A stretch of 64,000 nt of DNA, from the NCBI RefSeq assembly GCF_900176645.1, contig NZ_FXAN01000040.1:1-64000 (forward strand), given 5' to 3'. The position numbers and the translations under genes are program-made. Under the pieces are notes generated by a model, which was given only the letters and a program-made list of their open reading frames with translations, was not told the origin of the DNA and did not search any database. Positions 55,974-64,000 of the stretch are shown here, in pieces (within the stretch, counting starts at the first letter, position 1; each line of letters begins with the position of its first letter). This DNA comes from Burkholderia singularis. GTDB lineage: Bacteria > Pseudomonadota > Gammaproteobacteria > Burkholderiales > Burkholderiaceae.

Positions 55974-56951
55974 ATGACGGAGCCGATGTCATTGGTGCTC
56001 GATGAGCGCGCAGTTGCCGCGCCGTTCCACGAAGGCGAACTCGTCGCGCAGCAGCGCGCGGGCGTGACCGCGGCGGCCGAGGCACTCGGCCGCCGCGGAG
56101 TCCGCATGTTCATGCCCGATCAGCATCGGACGTTTTATGCGCAACGGCCGTTTTTCATCGTCGGTGGACTGGATGCCGACGGGCAACCGTGGGCGACATT
56201 GCGGGCCGGCGAGCCGGGGTTCGTCGTGTCACCGGACCCGCGCACGCTCGCCATCACGGGCGGCCAATTGCGCGACGATCCGCTCGCCGCCTGCTGGCGC
56301 ACCGGCAGCTGGTTCGGGGGCCTTGGCATCGAGCCGCACACGCGGCGGCGCAACCGGATCAATGGCGTCGTGACCGGGATAGACGGCGGGACGATGTCGG
56401 TGACGGTTAGCCAGAGCTTCGGCAACTGCCCGAAATATATTCAGAGCCGCGTGCCATTGCGAAGGCCAGTGGAGGCAGACGCCCTGCCGCCTCAACATCG
56501 CGCCGCACGGCTGGCTGACGCCGATTGCGAATGGCTAGCGCGCGCGGATACGTTTTTCATCGCGAGCGCGAATGTGGAAGAAGCGGCGGGTCGTGCGCGC
56601 GGCGTCGATGTGTCGCATCGCGGCGGGTTGCCGGGCTTCGTGCGCGTCGACGATGAGCGCACGCTGACGGCGCCTGATTACAGCGGCAATAATCTCTTCA
56701 ATACGATCGGCAACTTGCTGCGCGAGCCGCGCGCTGGGCTGCTGTTCGTCGATTTCGAGCACGGCGATCTGCTGTATATCGCCGCCGACGCGCAGATCGT
56801 CTGGGACGGGCCCGAACTTGCGGCGTTCGACGGCGCGCAGCGTCTCGTGCGATTCAAGATTCGCGAAGTGCGCCGCAGTGCGGGCGTGGTGCCGTTCAAA
56901 TGGTCGGCGCCGGAATTCGCGCCCCAGTTTGGATCGCGATCCGCAATGTAG
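55974..56951 (+). CDS. Pyridoxamine 5'-phosphate oxidase-like flavoprotein
   Basis: A 325-residue protein of the PNPOx-like FMN-binding split-barrel family, longer than true pyridoxamine phosphate oxidase. The typical segments FIVGGLDADGQPWATLRAG and SQSFGNCPKYIQSR are present. AAAGGAG lies just before the ATG at 55974. It probably binds FMN or another flavin and acts as a reductase or oxidase; a role in vitamin B6 synthesis is unlikely. It pairs with the GST gene upstream. Confidence 0.85.
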   Translation: MTEPMSLVLDERAVAAPFHEGELVAQQRAGVTAAAEALGRRGVRMFMPDQHRTFYAQRPFFIVGGLDADGQPWATLRAGEPGFVVSPDPRTLAITGGQLRDDPLAACWRTGSWFGGLGIEPHTRRRNRINGVVTGIDGGTMSVTVSQSFGNCPKYIQSRVPLRRPVEADALPPQHRAARLADADCEWLARADTFFIASANVEEAAGRARGVDVSHRGGLPGFVRVDDERTLTAPDYSGNNLFNTIGNLLREPRAGLLFVDFEHGDLLYIAADAQIVWDGPELAAFDGAQRLVRFKIREVRRSAGVVPFKWSAPEFAPQFGSRSAM

Positions 56952-57481
56952 CTCGCAGCGCAGCATGGCACGGGCCGGTCGATCCGGGTTGCCAGGCAGG
57001 CCGGCGCGCGCGGCGCGTAATCGGGATCCTGCCGGACGCGGCGCTCGTTTGTGTCGCGGTGGCGGGCGGGCTGCATGTCAGGCCCGATGGCGCAGGCCTG
57101 TCGGCTTGCGCGGTGCGGGTGACGTGCGCGCATCGGCCGTCGTCGGCGGTGGCGACGGTTCGCAGCGGCTTTCTGCTTGCTTTCGGCGTTCAACGCGCGG
57201 CGGCGCGTAACCCATCGGATGGGCTTCGCGCGACTATCGAAAACGCCAATGTCCTAAGTTGACCGGATGGTCAATATTGGCGCAGCCATTGCGTGACTTG
57301 CTGCAAATTGGTGCGGCAACCGTGCGCGCCGGCGGTACGATATCGCCTTTTTCGACGGCCCAGGTTGGCATCGGTCTTGCATCGTCGCACCGTCGACTTT
57401 GCCATCGACCCATGATTTGCCGGATCGCGCGCTCGCGCACTCGCCACCGATTGCCCGTTCGATATCAGGAAAACCAACTAC
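56952..57481. other. Intergenic region upstream of the nucleoside locus
   Basis: About 530 bp. The main feature is the nested inverted repeat at 57245-57281. No gene is supported. Confidence 0.4.
57245..57281. promoter_or_regulatory. Nested inverted repeats upstream of tsx
   Basis: An outer pair GCCAAT/ATTGGC (57245-57250, 57276-57281) encloses an inner pair TTGACC/GGTCAA (57259-57264, 57269-57274). The element is about 200 bp before the tsx start and may be an operator for the nucleoside operon. Confidence 0.45.
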
Positions 57482-58441
57482 GTGAATGCACCCCGGAGAT
57501 CATTTCGCGTCCGTCATTCGTCGCGCGCCGCGCGATGCGCGGTTGCCTGCGCTGCGTCGGCGCTTGCGTTCTGCGCATCGGCATTGCATGCGCAGGCCCT
57601 GACCGAAAGCGTCGGCGAGCCCGCTTTGACCCAGCCCGCGCCGCCCGCGGCATCGCCGTACCTGTCGGATTGGCTGCGCCAGAGCATCGGCGTGATCGGC
57701 TCGAAGAACATCCGCTTTGGTCCATACAGGACCAACGACGTCTACATCGAATACGAATATTTCGGCCGCAAGGGACCGTTCGATCTTTACGGCTACGTCG
57801 ATATCCCGCGTGCATTCGGTATCGGCAACGGCTACGATTCGGGAATTTCGAACAAGGGCGCGCCGCTTTTCAGCGAGCAGGAGCCGCGCGTGTCGATTGA
57901 CGATCTGCTTGGCCGCAGCCTGGCTTTCGGACCTATCAAGCAGTGGTATCTCGCATTCGACTGGATCTACGACCAGGGCCATAGCCGCGCAGGGCGGCAG
58001 AACACGCTGTATGCAGGCATCGGCACGGATCTCGCGGCGCCCGGCAAGCTGATTCTGCAAGCGAACCTCTATCTGCGCAGGCAATGGGAGAACTATGGCG
58101 CGGCAAACGAAAACACCTGGGACGGCTATCGCGCGCAGATGAAATACATCTATCCGTTCGGCAAACTCGGCCGCGGCAATCTGCTCTACGTCGGTTTCTT
58201 CAACTACGATTTCGGCTCGCGGCTTCGTGAAAGGACCGGCGGCGATACCCGCACCGACACCGCATTCGTCTCGACCAACGTACTGATCTACGAACTCGAG
58301 CGCTGGCGCTTCTGGGCCGCGGCCCGCTATTTTCACAACGGCGGCCAGTGGGGCGGCACGGCGCTGGATTTCGGCAACGGCCCATTCCAGAACCGCTCGA
58401 CGGGATGGGGCTATTACGCCAGCGTCGGTTATCGATTCTGA
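57482..58441 (+). CDS. tsx: Nucleoside-specific outer-membrane channel (Tsx family)
   Basis: A 319-residue outer-membrane protein with a signal peptide (cleavage near HAQA, about residue 37) and a predicted 12-strand barrel ending in the aromatic YYASVGYRF, the C-terminal signature of outer-membrane barrels. Sequence segments such as KNIRFGPYRTNDVYIEYEY match the Tsx family. The start is GTG 57482. It lets nucleosides cross the outer membrane and is followed 30 bp later by the inner-membrane nucleoside transporter. Confidence 0.88.
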   Translation: MNAPRRSFRVRHSSRAARCAVACAASALAFCASALHAQALTESVGEPALTQPAPPAASPYLSDWLRQSIGVIGSKNIRFGPYRTNDVYIEYEYFGRKGPFDLYGYVDIPRAFGIGNGYDSGISNKGAPLFSEQEPRVSIDDLLGRSLAFGPIKQWYLAFDWIYDQGHSRAGRQNTLYAGIGTDLAAPGKLILQANLYLRRQWENYGAANENTWDGYRAQMKYIYPFGKLGRGNLLYVGFFNYDFGSRLRERTGGDTRTDTAFVSTNVLIYELERWRFWAAARYFHNGGQWGGTALDFGNGPFQNRSTGWGYYASVGYRF

Positions 58442-58471
58442 CTCCGAATCTTTTCTACGAGGACATCCAAC

Positions 58472-59752
58472 TTGGACATTCTGCGCAGCTTGTGTGGCAT
58501 CGTGGTCTTGCTCGGCGTCGGTTACGCGCTGTCGATCAACCGGCGGGCGGTCAGCGCCCGCACCGTCATCGGCGCGCTTGCGATCCAGATCGCGATCGGC
58601 GCGCTCGTGCTGTTCGTGCCGCTCGGGCGCGACGTACTCGCGGCGATCGCGCACGCCGTCACGAGCGTGCTCGATATGGGGCAGCACGGCTTGAGCTTCC
58701 TGTTCGGCGGCCTCGTCGGCGACAAGATGTTCGCGCTGTTCGGCGATTCCGGCTTCGTGTTCGGGCTGCGCGTGCTGCCGATGGTCGTTTTCGTCACGTC
58801 GCTGATCGCGGTGTTGTATTACATCGGCGTGATGAAGTGGTTGATTCTGATCGTCGGCACCGCGTTCGCGAAGCTGCTCGGCGTGAGCCGGATCGAGGCG
58901 TGCTCGGCCGTTGCGACGATCTTCATCGGCCAAAGCGAACTGCCCGCCTTCGTGAAACCGTTCGTCAACCGGATGACCCGCACGGAGATCTTCGCGACGA
59001 TGTCGAGCGGGATGGCGTCCGTTGCGGGATCGGTGCTCGCCGGTTACGCGGGGCTCGGCGTCAGGATGGAGTATCTGCTCGCTGCGTCGTTCATGGCGAT
59101 TCCGGGCGGGCTGCTGTTCGGCAAGATGCTGTGCCCGACAACCGAGCGCAGTCACGCCGATGTCGACACGCTCGAATTCGACGACAAGCATGCGGCGAAC
59201 GTGATCGAGGCGGCGGCATCGGGCGCGGCCGTGGGGATGCGCATCGCGGTGAATGTGGGGACGATGCTGATCGCGTTCATCAGCTTGATCGCATTGCTGA
59301 ACGCGTTGGTAGGGGTGGTCGCGGGTTGGATAGGGTTTGCCGGCGTCACGCTGCAATCGTTGCTCGGCGCGCTGTTTGCGCCGCTCGCATGGCTGATCGG
59401 CGTGTCGTGGCACGATGCGTCCGTGGCCGGCAGTTTTATCGGCCAGAAGCTGATCTTGAACGAGTTCGTCGCATACAGCTCGCTGTCGCCGTATCTGAAA
59501 GACGCCGCGCAGGTTGCGGCGGCGGGCTTGCCGGTGCTCGCTCCGAAGACGCTCGCGATCGTATCGTTCGCGCTGTGCGGGTTCGCGAATTTTTCCTCGA
59601 TCGCGATTCTGACGGGCGGCTTCACGGCGATCGAACCGTCGCTGCGCTCGGACGTCGCGCGCTATGGAATGCGCGCACTCGCGGCCGCGACGCTGTCGAA
59701 TCTGATGAGCGCGACGATCGCCGGGCTGTTTCTGTCCATGTCTCTATCGTGA
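58472..59752 (+). CDS. nupC: Concentrative nucleoside transporter NupC
   Basis: A 426-residue CNT family transporter with about eight to ten hydrophobic segments. Family motifs include IFIGQSELPAFVKPF and the QKLILNEFVAY segment of the substrate/ion site. The start is TTG 58472 with GAGG upstream. It imports nucleosides with protons or sodium. It lies between tsx and deoA on the same strand. Confidence 0.92.
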   Translation: MDILRSLCGIVVLLGVGYALSINRRAVSARTVIGALAIQIAIGALVLFVPLGRDVLAAIAHAVTSVLDMGQHGLSFLFGGLVGDKMFALFGDSGFVFGLRVLPMVVFVTSLIAVLYYIGVMKWLILIVGTAFAKLLGVSRIEACSAVATIFIGQSELPAFVKPFVNRMTRTEIFATMSSGMASVAGSVLAGYAGLGVRMEYLLAASFMAIPGGLLFGKMLCPTTERSHADVDTLEFDDKHAANVIEAAASGAAVGMRIAVNVGTMLIAFISLIALLNALVGVVAGWIGFAGVTLQSLLGALFAPLAWLIGVSWHDASVAGSFIGQKLILNEFVAYSSLSPYLKDAAQVAAAGLPVLAPKTLAIVSFALCGFANFSSIAILTGGFTAIEPSLRSDVARYGMRALAAATLSNLMSATIAGLFLSMSLS

Positions 59753-59962
59753 GCGAGCCTGCATGGCGCTTTCGCTGAATCGACATCAATCGGCCGGGCC
59801 GGTGCTAAAGGCGTCGTATCCGATCGATTCCGCGTCGCCCGACGGCGGCCGCACCGACGCGACAATGGCCGCGCCCGCCGCATCGGCAACAATGGTTGGT
59901 CCGCCCGCCTGGCGGCTGATCATGCGCGCCGGCGGCAACTGCAAACGGTAAAAGGAGAAGCG

Positions 59963-61282
59963 ATGTTCCTGCCGCAGGAGTTCATTCGCCGGGTACGCGA
60001 CCGGCAAACGCTCGACGCAGCCGATATCGAGCGTTTCGTGCGCGGCGTGACGACGGGCGACGTGACCGAAGGTCAGATCGCGGCATTCGCGATGGCGGTC
60101 TACTTCAATGAGTTGCCGTTGCCCGCGCGTATTGCGCTGACGCTCGCACAGCGCGATTCCGGCGACGTGCTCGACTGGCGCGGCGAGCGCCTGAATGGCC
60201 CGGTCGTCGATAAACACTCGACGGGCGGCGTCGGCGATCTGACGTCGCTGTTGATCGGGCCGCTGGTTGCCGCGTGCGGCGGCTACGTGCCGATGATTTC
60301 GGGGCGCGGGCTCGGCCACACGGGTGGCACGCTCGACAAACTCGAAGCGATTCCCGGCTATGACGTCGCGCCGGACGTTGATGCGCTGCGCCGCGTGGTG
60401 CGCGACGTCGGCGTGGCGATCGTCGGCCAGACTGCGCAGCTCGCGCCGGCCGACAAACGGATCTATGCGGTACGCGACGTGACGGCGACCGTCGAGTCGA
60501 TTTCGCTGATCACCGCGTCGATTTTGTCGAAGAAGCTCGCGGCGGGTATCGAAGCATTGGCGATGGACGTGAAGGTCGGCTCGGGCGCATTCATGCCGAG
60601 TTTGGACAAGGCGGCCGAGCTTGCGCGCAGCCTTGTCGATGTCGGCAATGGCGCGGGGATGAAGACGGCGGCCACACTCACCGACATGAATCAGGCGCTT
60701 GCGCCGTGCGCGGGCAACGCGCTCGAGGTGCGTTGCGCGATCGATTGCTTGACGGGCGCCGCGCGCCCCGAGCGGCTGCTCGACGTCAGTATGGCGCTTG
60801 CCGCACGGATGTTGACGATGGGCGGTCTCGCACCGGACGAAGACGGCGCGCGCCGGCAGCTTGCCGCGGCGCTCGAATCGGGCGCCGCGGCCGAGCGTTT
60901 CGCGCGGATGGTCGCGGCGCTTGGCGGCCCGGCCGATCTGCTGGAGCGGCCTGATGCGTATTTGCCGCGCGCGGCGGTGAGTGTGCCGGTGTTTGCCGGG
61001 CAGGACGGCTGGATCGAGCAAATCGACGTGCGTGCGCTCGGGCTGGCGGTGGTCGAGCTGGGAGGAGGGCGTGCGAAGATCGGCGATGCGCTCGATTATT
61101 CGGTCGGCTTGAGCGCGCTGGCCGCGCTTGGCGAGCGTATCGACGCGCAGCAGCCGCTGGCGCTCGTGCATGCGCGTGACGCCGCCGCGGCGCAGCGTGC
61201 GGCGGACAGCGTGCGGCGTGCGTACCGGCTCGGCGTGACGCGGCCGGCGCCGGCGCGCGTCGTTTATGAGACGCTGGGCTGA
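59963..61282 (+). CDS. deoA: Thymidine phosphorylase
   Basis: A 439-residue pyrimidine-nucleoside phosphorylase. The phosphate-binding motif KHSTGGVGD is at about residues 84-92 and [14 protein letters not shown] follows. It converts thymidine (and deoxyuridine) plus phosphate into base and deoxyribose 1-phosphate. A ribosome binding site (AAGGAGAAG) precedes the ATG. It follows nupC by 210 bp and precedes cdd. Confidence 0.95.
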   Translation: MFLPQEFIRRVRDRQTLDAADIERFVRGVTTGDVTEGQIAAFAMAVYFNELPLPARIALTLAQRDSGDVLDWRGERLNGPVVDKHSTGGVGDLTSLLIGPLVAACGGYVPMISGRGLGHTGGTLDKLEAIPGYDVAPDVDALRRVVRDVGVAIVGQTAQLAPADKRIYAVRDVTATVESISLITASILSKKLAAGIEALAMDVKVGSGAFMPSLDKAAELARSLVDVGNGAGMKTAATLTDMNQALAPCAGNALEVRCAIDCLTGAARPERLLDVSMALAARMLTMGGLAPDEDGARRQLAAALESGAAAERFARMVAALGGPADLLERPDAYLPRAAVSVPVFAGQDGWIEQIDVRALGLAVVELGGGRAKIGDALDYSVGLSALAALGERIDAQQPLALVHARDAAAAQRAADSVRRAYRLGVTRPAPARVVYETLG

Positions 61283-61463
61283 CGATCGGATAAGGTTGCG
61301 CGAGTCGCGGGAAAGACATTGGGTCGGCGCGAACCGGCCGATCGGGCTCAATCCTTCCGCAAACGCGCAGCGCTCGTCGTCTTCAACTGCGCACCGCTTG
61401 CGGCGGCACGATGATCTGCCGATGCGCCCAACGCAACTTCATCTATGAACAAAAGGTAATTCC

Positions 61464-61856
61464 ATGACACATGAAACCATGATCGAAGCGGCGAAGGCCG
61501 CGCGTGAAAAGGCCTATGCGCCGTATTCGAAATTCAAGGTCGGCGCGGCGCTCGCGACGAAGGACGGCAAGGTGTTTCACGGCTGCAACGTCGAGAACGC
61601 ATCGTATGGGCTGGCCAACTGCGCGGAGCGCACGGCGCTGTTCTCCGCGCTCGCGGCCGGTTACCGGCCGGGCGATTTCACGACGCTTGCGGTTGTCGGC
61701 GAAACCGACGGGCCGATCGCGCCGTGTGGCGCGTGCCGGCAGGTGATCGTCGAACTCGGCAAGCCCACGCTCGAAGTCGTGCTCGCAAACATGAAGGGCG
61801 ATGTGCGCGTGACGAGCGCGAATGCATTGTTGCCGGACGCGTTTTATCTGGAGTGA
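61464..61856 (+). CDS. cdd: Cytidine deaminase
   Basis: A 130-residue homotetrameric-type cytidine deaminase. Zinc ligands are the cysteine of NCAERTALF and both cysteines of PCGACRQ; the catalytic glutamate follows the first one (CAE). It turns cytidine and deoxycytidine into uridine and deoxyuridine, feeding thymidine/uridine phosphorolysis. It ends the tsx-nupC-deoA-cdd salvage locus. Confidence 0.95.
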   Translation: MTHETMIEAAKAAREKAYAPYSKFKVGAALATKDGKVFHGCNVENASYGLANCAERTALFSALAAGYRPGDFTTLAVVGETDGPIAPCGACRQVIVELGKPTLEVVLANMKGDVRVTSANALLPDAFYLE

Positions 61857-61976
61857 CGGCGCGGTCGGCGCGACTTGCTTGGTGATCGCCGCTGCGACGG
61901 CGATGCCGGCGGTAGCCGGAACGGCCGGGGCCGGGCGCGCGCCGTCGGCCGCTCGGCGCCGCGTTCATCGGGGGCG

Positions 61977-62714
61977 CTAGGCCGGCAGCCGCAGCGTCGG
62001 GTCCCATCCGAGTACACGCTTGGCTTTCGTGCTGTCGACCGCCGAGCGATCGTCGGCGACATTGAATATGCCGCCGGGCGATCGCTGCACGGCGAGCAGC
62101 GCCGCCCACGCGGCGGCTTCGACGTGCAGCGGGCTCGCGCCGGTCGGCGCGGCGCGCCCGGTGCCTGGACCGTACAGATTGCCGTAGCGCAATACCGTGG
62201 CAGCCGATCGCGGCGACTGTGCGCCGAGCACGTGCGTTTCGAGCGCGATCACGCCGCCGATCGTGATCGCGCGGTCGCCGTTGGCCGCGGTGTCGAGCGG
62301 CCGGTCTTCCGTGCAGGGCTCGGGGCCGGGCGCATAAGCCCATGCAATGCTTTGCGCGACGATGTGCGCGCATCCTGCTGCACGTGCCGCCGCGACGAGG
62401 TTGCGCGTGCCTTCGTCACGAATCCGCGCGTTGCGCGTGATCGCGTCCTTCATCCGCGCGGAGTCCAGTCCGGCCGGCAGATCGGTCAATTGATGCACGA
62501 CGATCGCAGGCGCGATGTGTTCGACTTCGCGCGCAAGCGCGGCTCGGTCGAATACGTCGACGAGCACGGGCCGCGCGCCCGCCGCTTCGATAGCCGCACA
62601 GCGCTCGGCCCGGCGCGTGGTGCCGTAGACCACGTAGCCCGCACTCACGAGCAGCGGCGCGAGCATCGTGCCGATTGCGCCTGCGGCGCCGGCGAGAAAG
62701 ACGGTTTCGTTCAT
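61977..62714 (-). CDS. NAD-dependent epimerase/dehydratase family protein
   Basis: A 245-residue extended-SDR protein with the Rossmann motif LAGAAGAIGTML at the N-terminus. The catalytic YxxxK motif is not visible where expected (the corresponding stretch reads ITIGGVIALETHVLG), so it may not be a normal epimerase. ATG 62714 is chosen because it begins the Rossmann fold; an upstream ATG at 62765 would add 17 residues. It is divergent from a MocR regulator and may be its target. Confidence 0.75.
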   Translation of the reverse strand: MNETVFLAGAAGAIGTMLAPLLVSAGYVVYGTTRRAERCAAIEAAGARPVLVDVFDRAALAREVEHIAPAIVVHQLTDLPAGLDSARMKDAITRNARIRDEGTRNLVAAARAAGCAHIVAQSIAWAYAPGPEPCTEDRPLDTAANGDRAITIGGVIALETHVLGAQSPRSAATVLRYGNLYGPGTGRAAPTGASPLHVEAAAWAALLAVQRSPGGIFNVADDRSAVDSTKAKRVLGWDPTLRLPA

Positions 62715-62764
62715 GATCGGTGACGATGAAGCGAGTGTGACGGTGGCCCAGTCTCGCGTTAACA

Positions 62765-62795
62765 TGACCTAGTCAAAAGAGCCAAAAAATGACTA
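62765..62795. promoter_or_regulatory. Candidate MocR operator
   Basis: TAGTCA (62770-62775) and TGACTA (62790-62795) form an inverted repeat with a 14-bp spacer; TGACCTAGTCA (62765-62775) is itself nearly palindromic. Both lie between the epimerase and regulator starts. Confidence 0.4.
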
Positions 62796-62807
62796 TTTGA
62801 GTAAGCC

Positions 62808-64000
62808 ATGAACGATCCGCGCCAAGCGGTACGAGCCCCCGAAGCATTCGAATTTTCTGTCGATCGTCTCGATAGCCGTATTTCGCTGTCGCAGCAGATA
62901 TATGACCGCCTTCGCGATGCGATCGCCGGCCGCGCGCTGCGTCCGGGCGCGCGGCTTCCTTCGACGCGCAGCCTGGCGAGCGCGCTCGGCGTCGCGCGCG
63001 GCACCGTCGAGGCGGCGTATCAGCGGCTCGCCGGTGAAGGTTACGTGCTCGCCCAAGGGGCGGCCGGCACCGTCGTATCGCCGCATCTCACGCCCACGCG
63101 CGTCACGCCAAGTGACACGCCAAGCCGGGTGCGCGACGATGAGCGCACCCGGCCCTCCCTCCCGGACGGCTGGCGTGCCGAGCCACCGTTGCCGCTGCAA
63201 CTCGGCATTCCGGCGCTCGACATGTTTCCCCGCAAGCTTTGGTCAAGGCTTGCCGGCCGGCGCGTTCGTGCGCAGGCCGTGGCCGACCTCGCGTATGGCG
63301 ATCCAGTCGGCTACCGGCCGCTGCGCGACGCGATTGCGGGCTATCTGCTCGTGTCGCGCGGCGTGCGTTGCCGGGCAGAGCAGGTGGTGATCACCGCCGG
63401 GTATCGGGCGTCGCTGTCGCTGATCGAGCGCGCGCTGCTGCGCACCGGCGATCAGGTATGGGTGGAAGATCCGTGCCATCTGCCGACGCGCGCCGTGCTC
63501 ACCCGTTGCGCGATGCGCGTGTGCCCGATACCGGTGGACGGCGAGGGGCTTGTCGTCGAGGAGGGCGTGCGCCGCGCGCCGCACGCGGCGATGGCGGTCG
63601 TTACGCCTTCGCATCAGGCGCCTCTCGGTGTATCGATGAGCCTGCCGCGTCGCCTGAAGCTGCTCGAATGGGCCTCGGCCGCGCGGGCTTGGATTGTCGA
63701 GGACGACTACGACGGCGAATTCCGCTACAGCGGTTTTCCGCTGCCGGCCCTCAAGCATCTCGATACGCACGATCGCGTGCTGTACGCGGGCAGTTTTTCG
63801 AAAGTGTTGGCGCCGGGGCTGTCGCTGGGCTATCTCGTCGTGCCGAAACGGCTGATCCCGGCGTTTGCCGACGCGCTCGACGCATCGGCGGCCGGCGTGC
63901 CGTGGCTGACCCAGGCCGTTGTCGCGGATTTCATCGACGCCGGCCATCTGGCGCGCCATCTGAAGAAAATGCGCGCCCTGTACGCGCGCCGCCGAGCCTG
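62808..64000 (+). CDS. MocR-type regulator (GntR HTH fused to aminotransferase), 3' end cut
   Basis: An open frame of 397 codons running past the window end. Residues about 20-85 form a GntR winged helix-turn-helix (RLPSTRSLASALGVARGTVE). The rest is a fold-type I aminotransferase domain with EDDYDGEFRYSG and the pyridoxal-phosphate lysine in GSFSKVLAPGLSLGY. MocR regulators bind PLP and control neighbouring genes; PdxR controls PLP synthesis. It is divergent from the epimerase gene. The reading was checked codon by codon from 62808 and shows no stop. Confidence 0.9.
   Translation, partial: MNDPRQAVRAPEAFEFSVDRLDSRISLSQQIYDRLRDAIAGRALRPGARLPSTRSLASALGVARGTVEAAYQRLAGEGYVLAQGAAGTVVSPHLTPTRVTPSDTPSRVRDDERTRPSLPDGWRAEPPLPLQLGIPALDMFPRKLWSRLAGRRVRAQAVADLAYGDPVGYRPLRDAIAGYLLVSRGVRCRAEQVVITAGYRASLSLIERALLRTGDQVWVEDPCHLPTRAVLTRCAMRVCPIPVDGEGLVVEEGVRRAPHAAMAVVTPSHQAPLGVSMSLPRRLKLLEWASAARAWIVEDDYDGEFRYSGFPLPALKHLDTHDRVLYAGSFSKVLAPGLSLGYLVVPKRLIPAFADALDASAAGVPWLTQAVVADFIDAGHLARHLKKMRALYARRRA

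Noticed and set aside
57500..59413. 637-codon minus-strand open frame
   Set aside because: Antisense to tsx and nupC, both clear family members.
59786..61351. 521-codon minus-strand open frame
   Set aside because: Antisense to deoA, which has full family motifs.
1..64000. CRISPR arrays, insertion sequences or prophage
   Set aside because: No regularly spaced direct repeats, intact transposase or integrase genes, or phage structural genes were seen in reading the window.

Overview
The window looks like a stretch of a Burkholderia replicon, most likely the secondary chromosome. Supporting signs are high GC with GC-rich third positions in the right half, many LysR/TetR/AraC/MocR regulators, and a secreted subtilase resembling B. 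pseudomallei MprA. Species cannot be fixed from sequence reading alone. The left ~38 kb is visibly more AT-rich, with AT-rich gaps and long gene-poor stretches, and reads as accessory DNA. The right ~24 kb is denser and more GC-rich.

Layout. 0.6-7.5 kb: LysR regulator and SDR oxidoreductase; a DoxX membrane protein; an exported cysteine hydrolase and an amidohydrolase; a glycine-zipper envelope protein. 8.4-16.7 kb: the standout locus, a co-directional run of isocyanide synthase (IsnA/PvcA), Fe(II)/2-oxoglutarate oxygenase (IsnB/PvcB), HpaB/PvcC-type aromatic hydroxylase, asparagine-synthetase-like amidotransferase, zinc-independent quinone reductase and an HpaD-type extradiol ring-cleaving dioxygenase, closed by a convergent overlapping LysR gene. 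18-27 kb: secreted protein of unknown function, periplasmic GH3 beta-glucosidase, a two-subunit molybdenum hydroxylase and a DUF3857/transglutaminase-like protein. 27-32 kb: GNAT, AraC regulator and a polyamine-type ABC transporter that lacks its ATPase, then tRNA-Val(GAC). 33.6-38.1 kb: secreted subtilase, lipoprotein X-Pro/CocE-like peptidase and class II aldolase. 38.6-48.4 kb: two clan GH-A glycosidases, a Wzy-like polymerase, a Wzc-like co-polymerase with an altered Walker A, and a secreted sedolisin. 48.9-57 kb: zinc-finger protein; a TetR-controlled SDR/Baeyer-Villiger monooxygenase/hydrolase operon; LysR-GST-flavin oxidase set. 57.5-61.9 kb: nucleoside uptake and salvage (tsx, nupC, deoA, cdd). 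62-64 kb: NAD-dependent epimerase divergent from a MocR regulator cut by the window end.

The isocyanide locus is the best candidate for an undescribed system. The first three genes follow the pvcABC order of the paerucumarin pathway (tyrosine to isocyanide, decarboxylation/desaturation, catechol formation). The added extradiol dioxygenase, amidotransferase and reductase suggest that the isocyano-catechol is opened, aminated and reduced to a different product. This is inference from gene content; no product is shown by the sequence.
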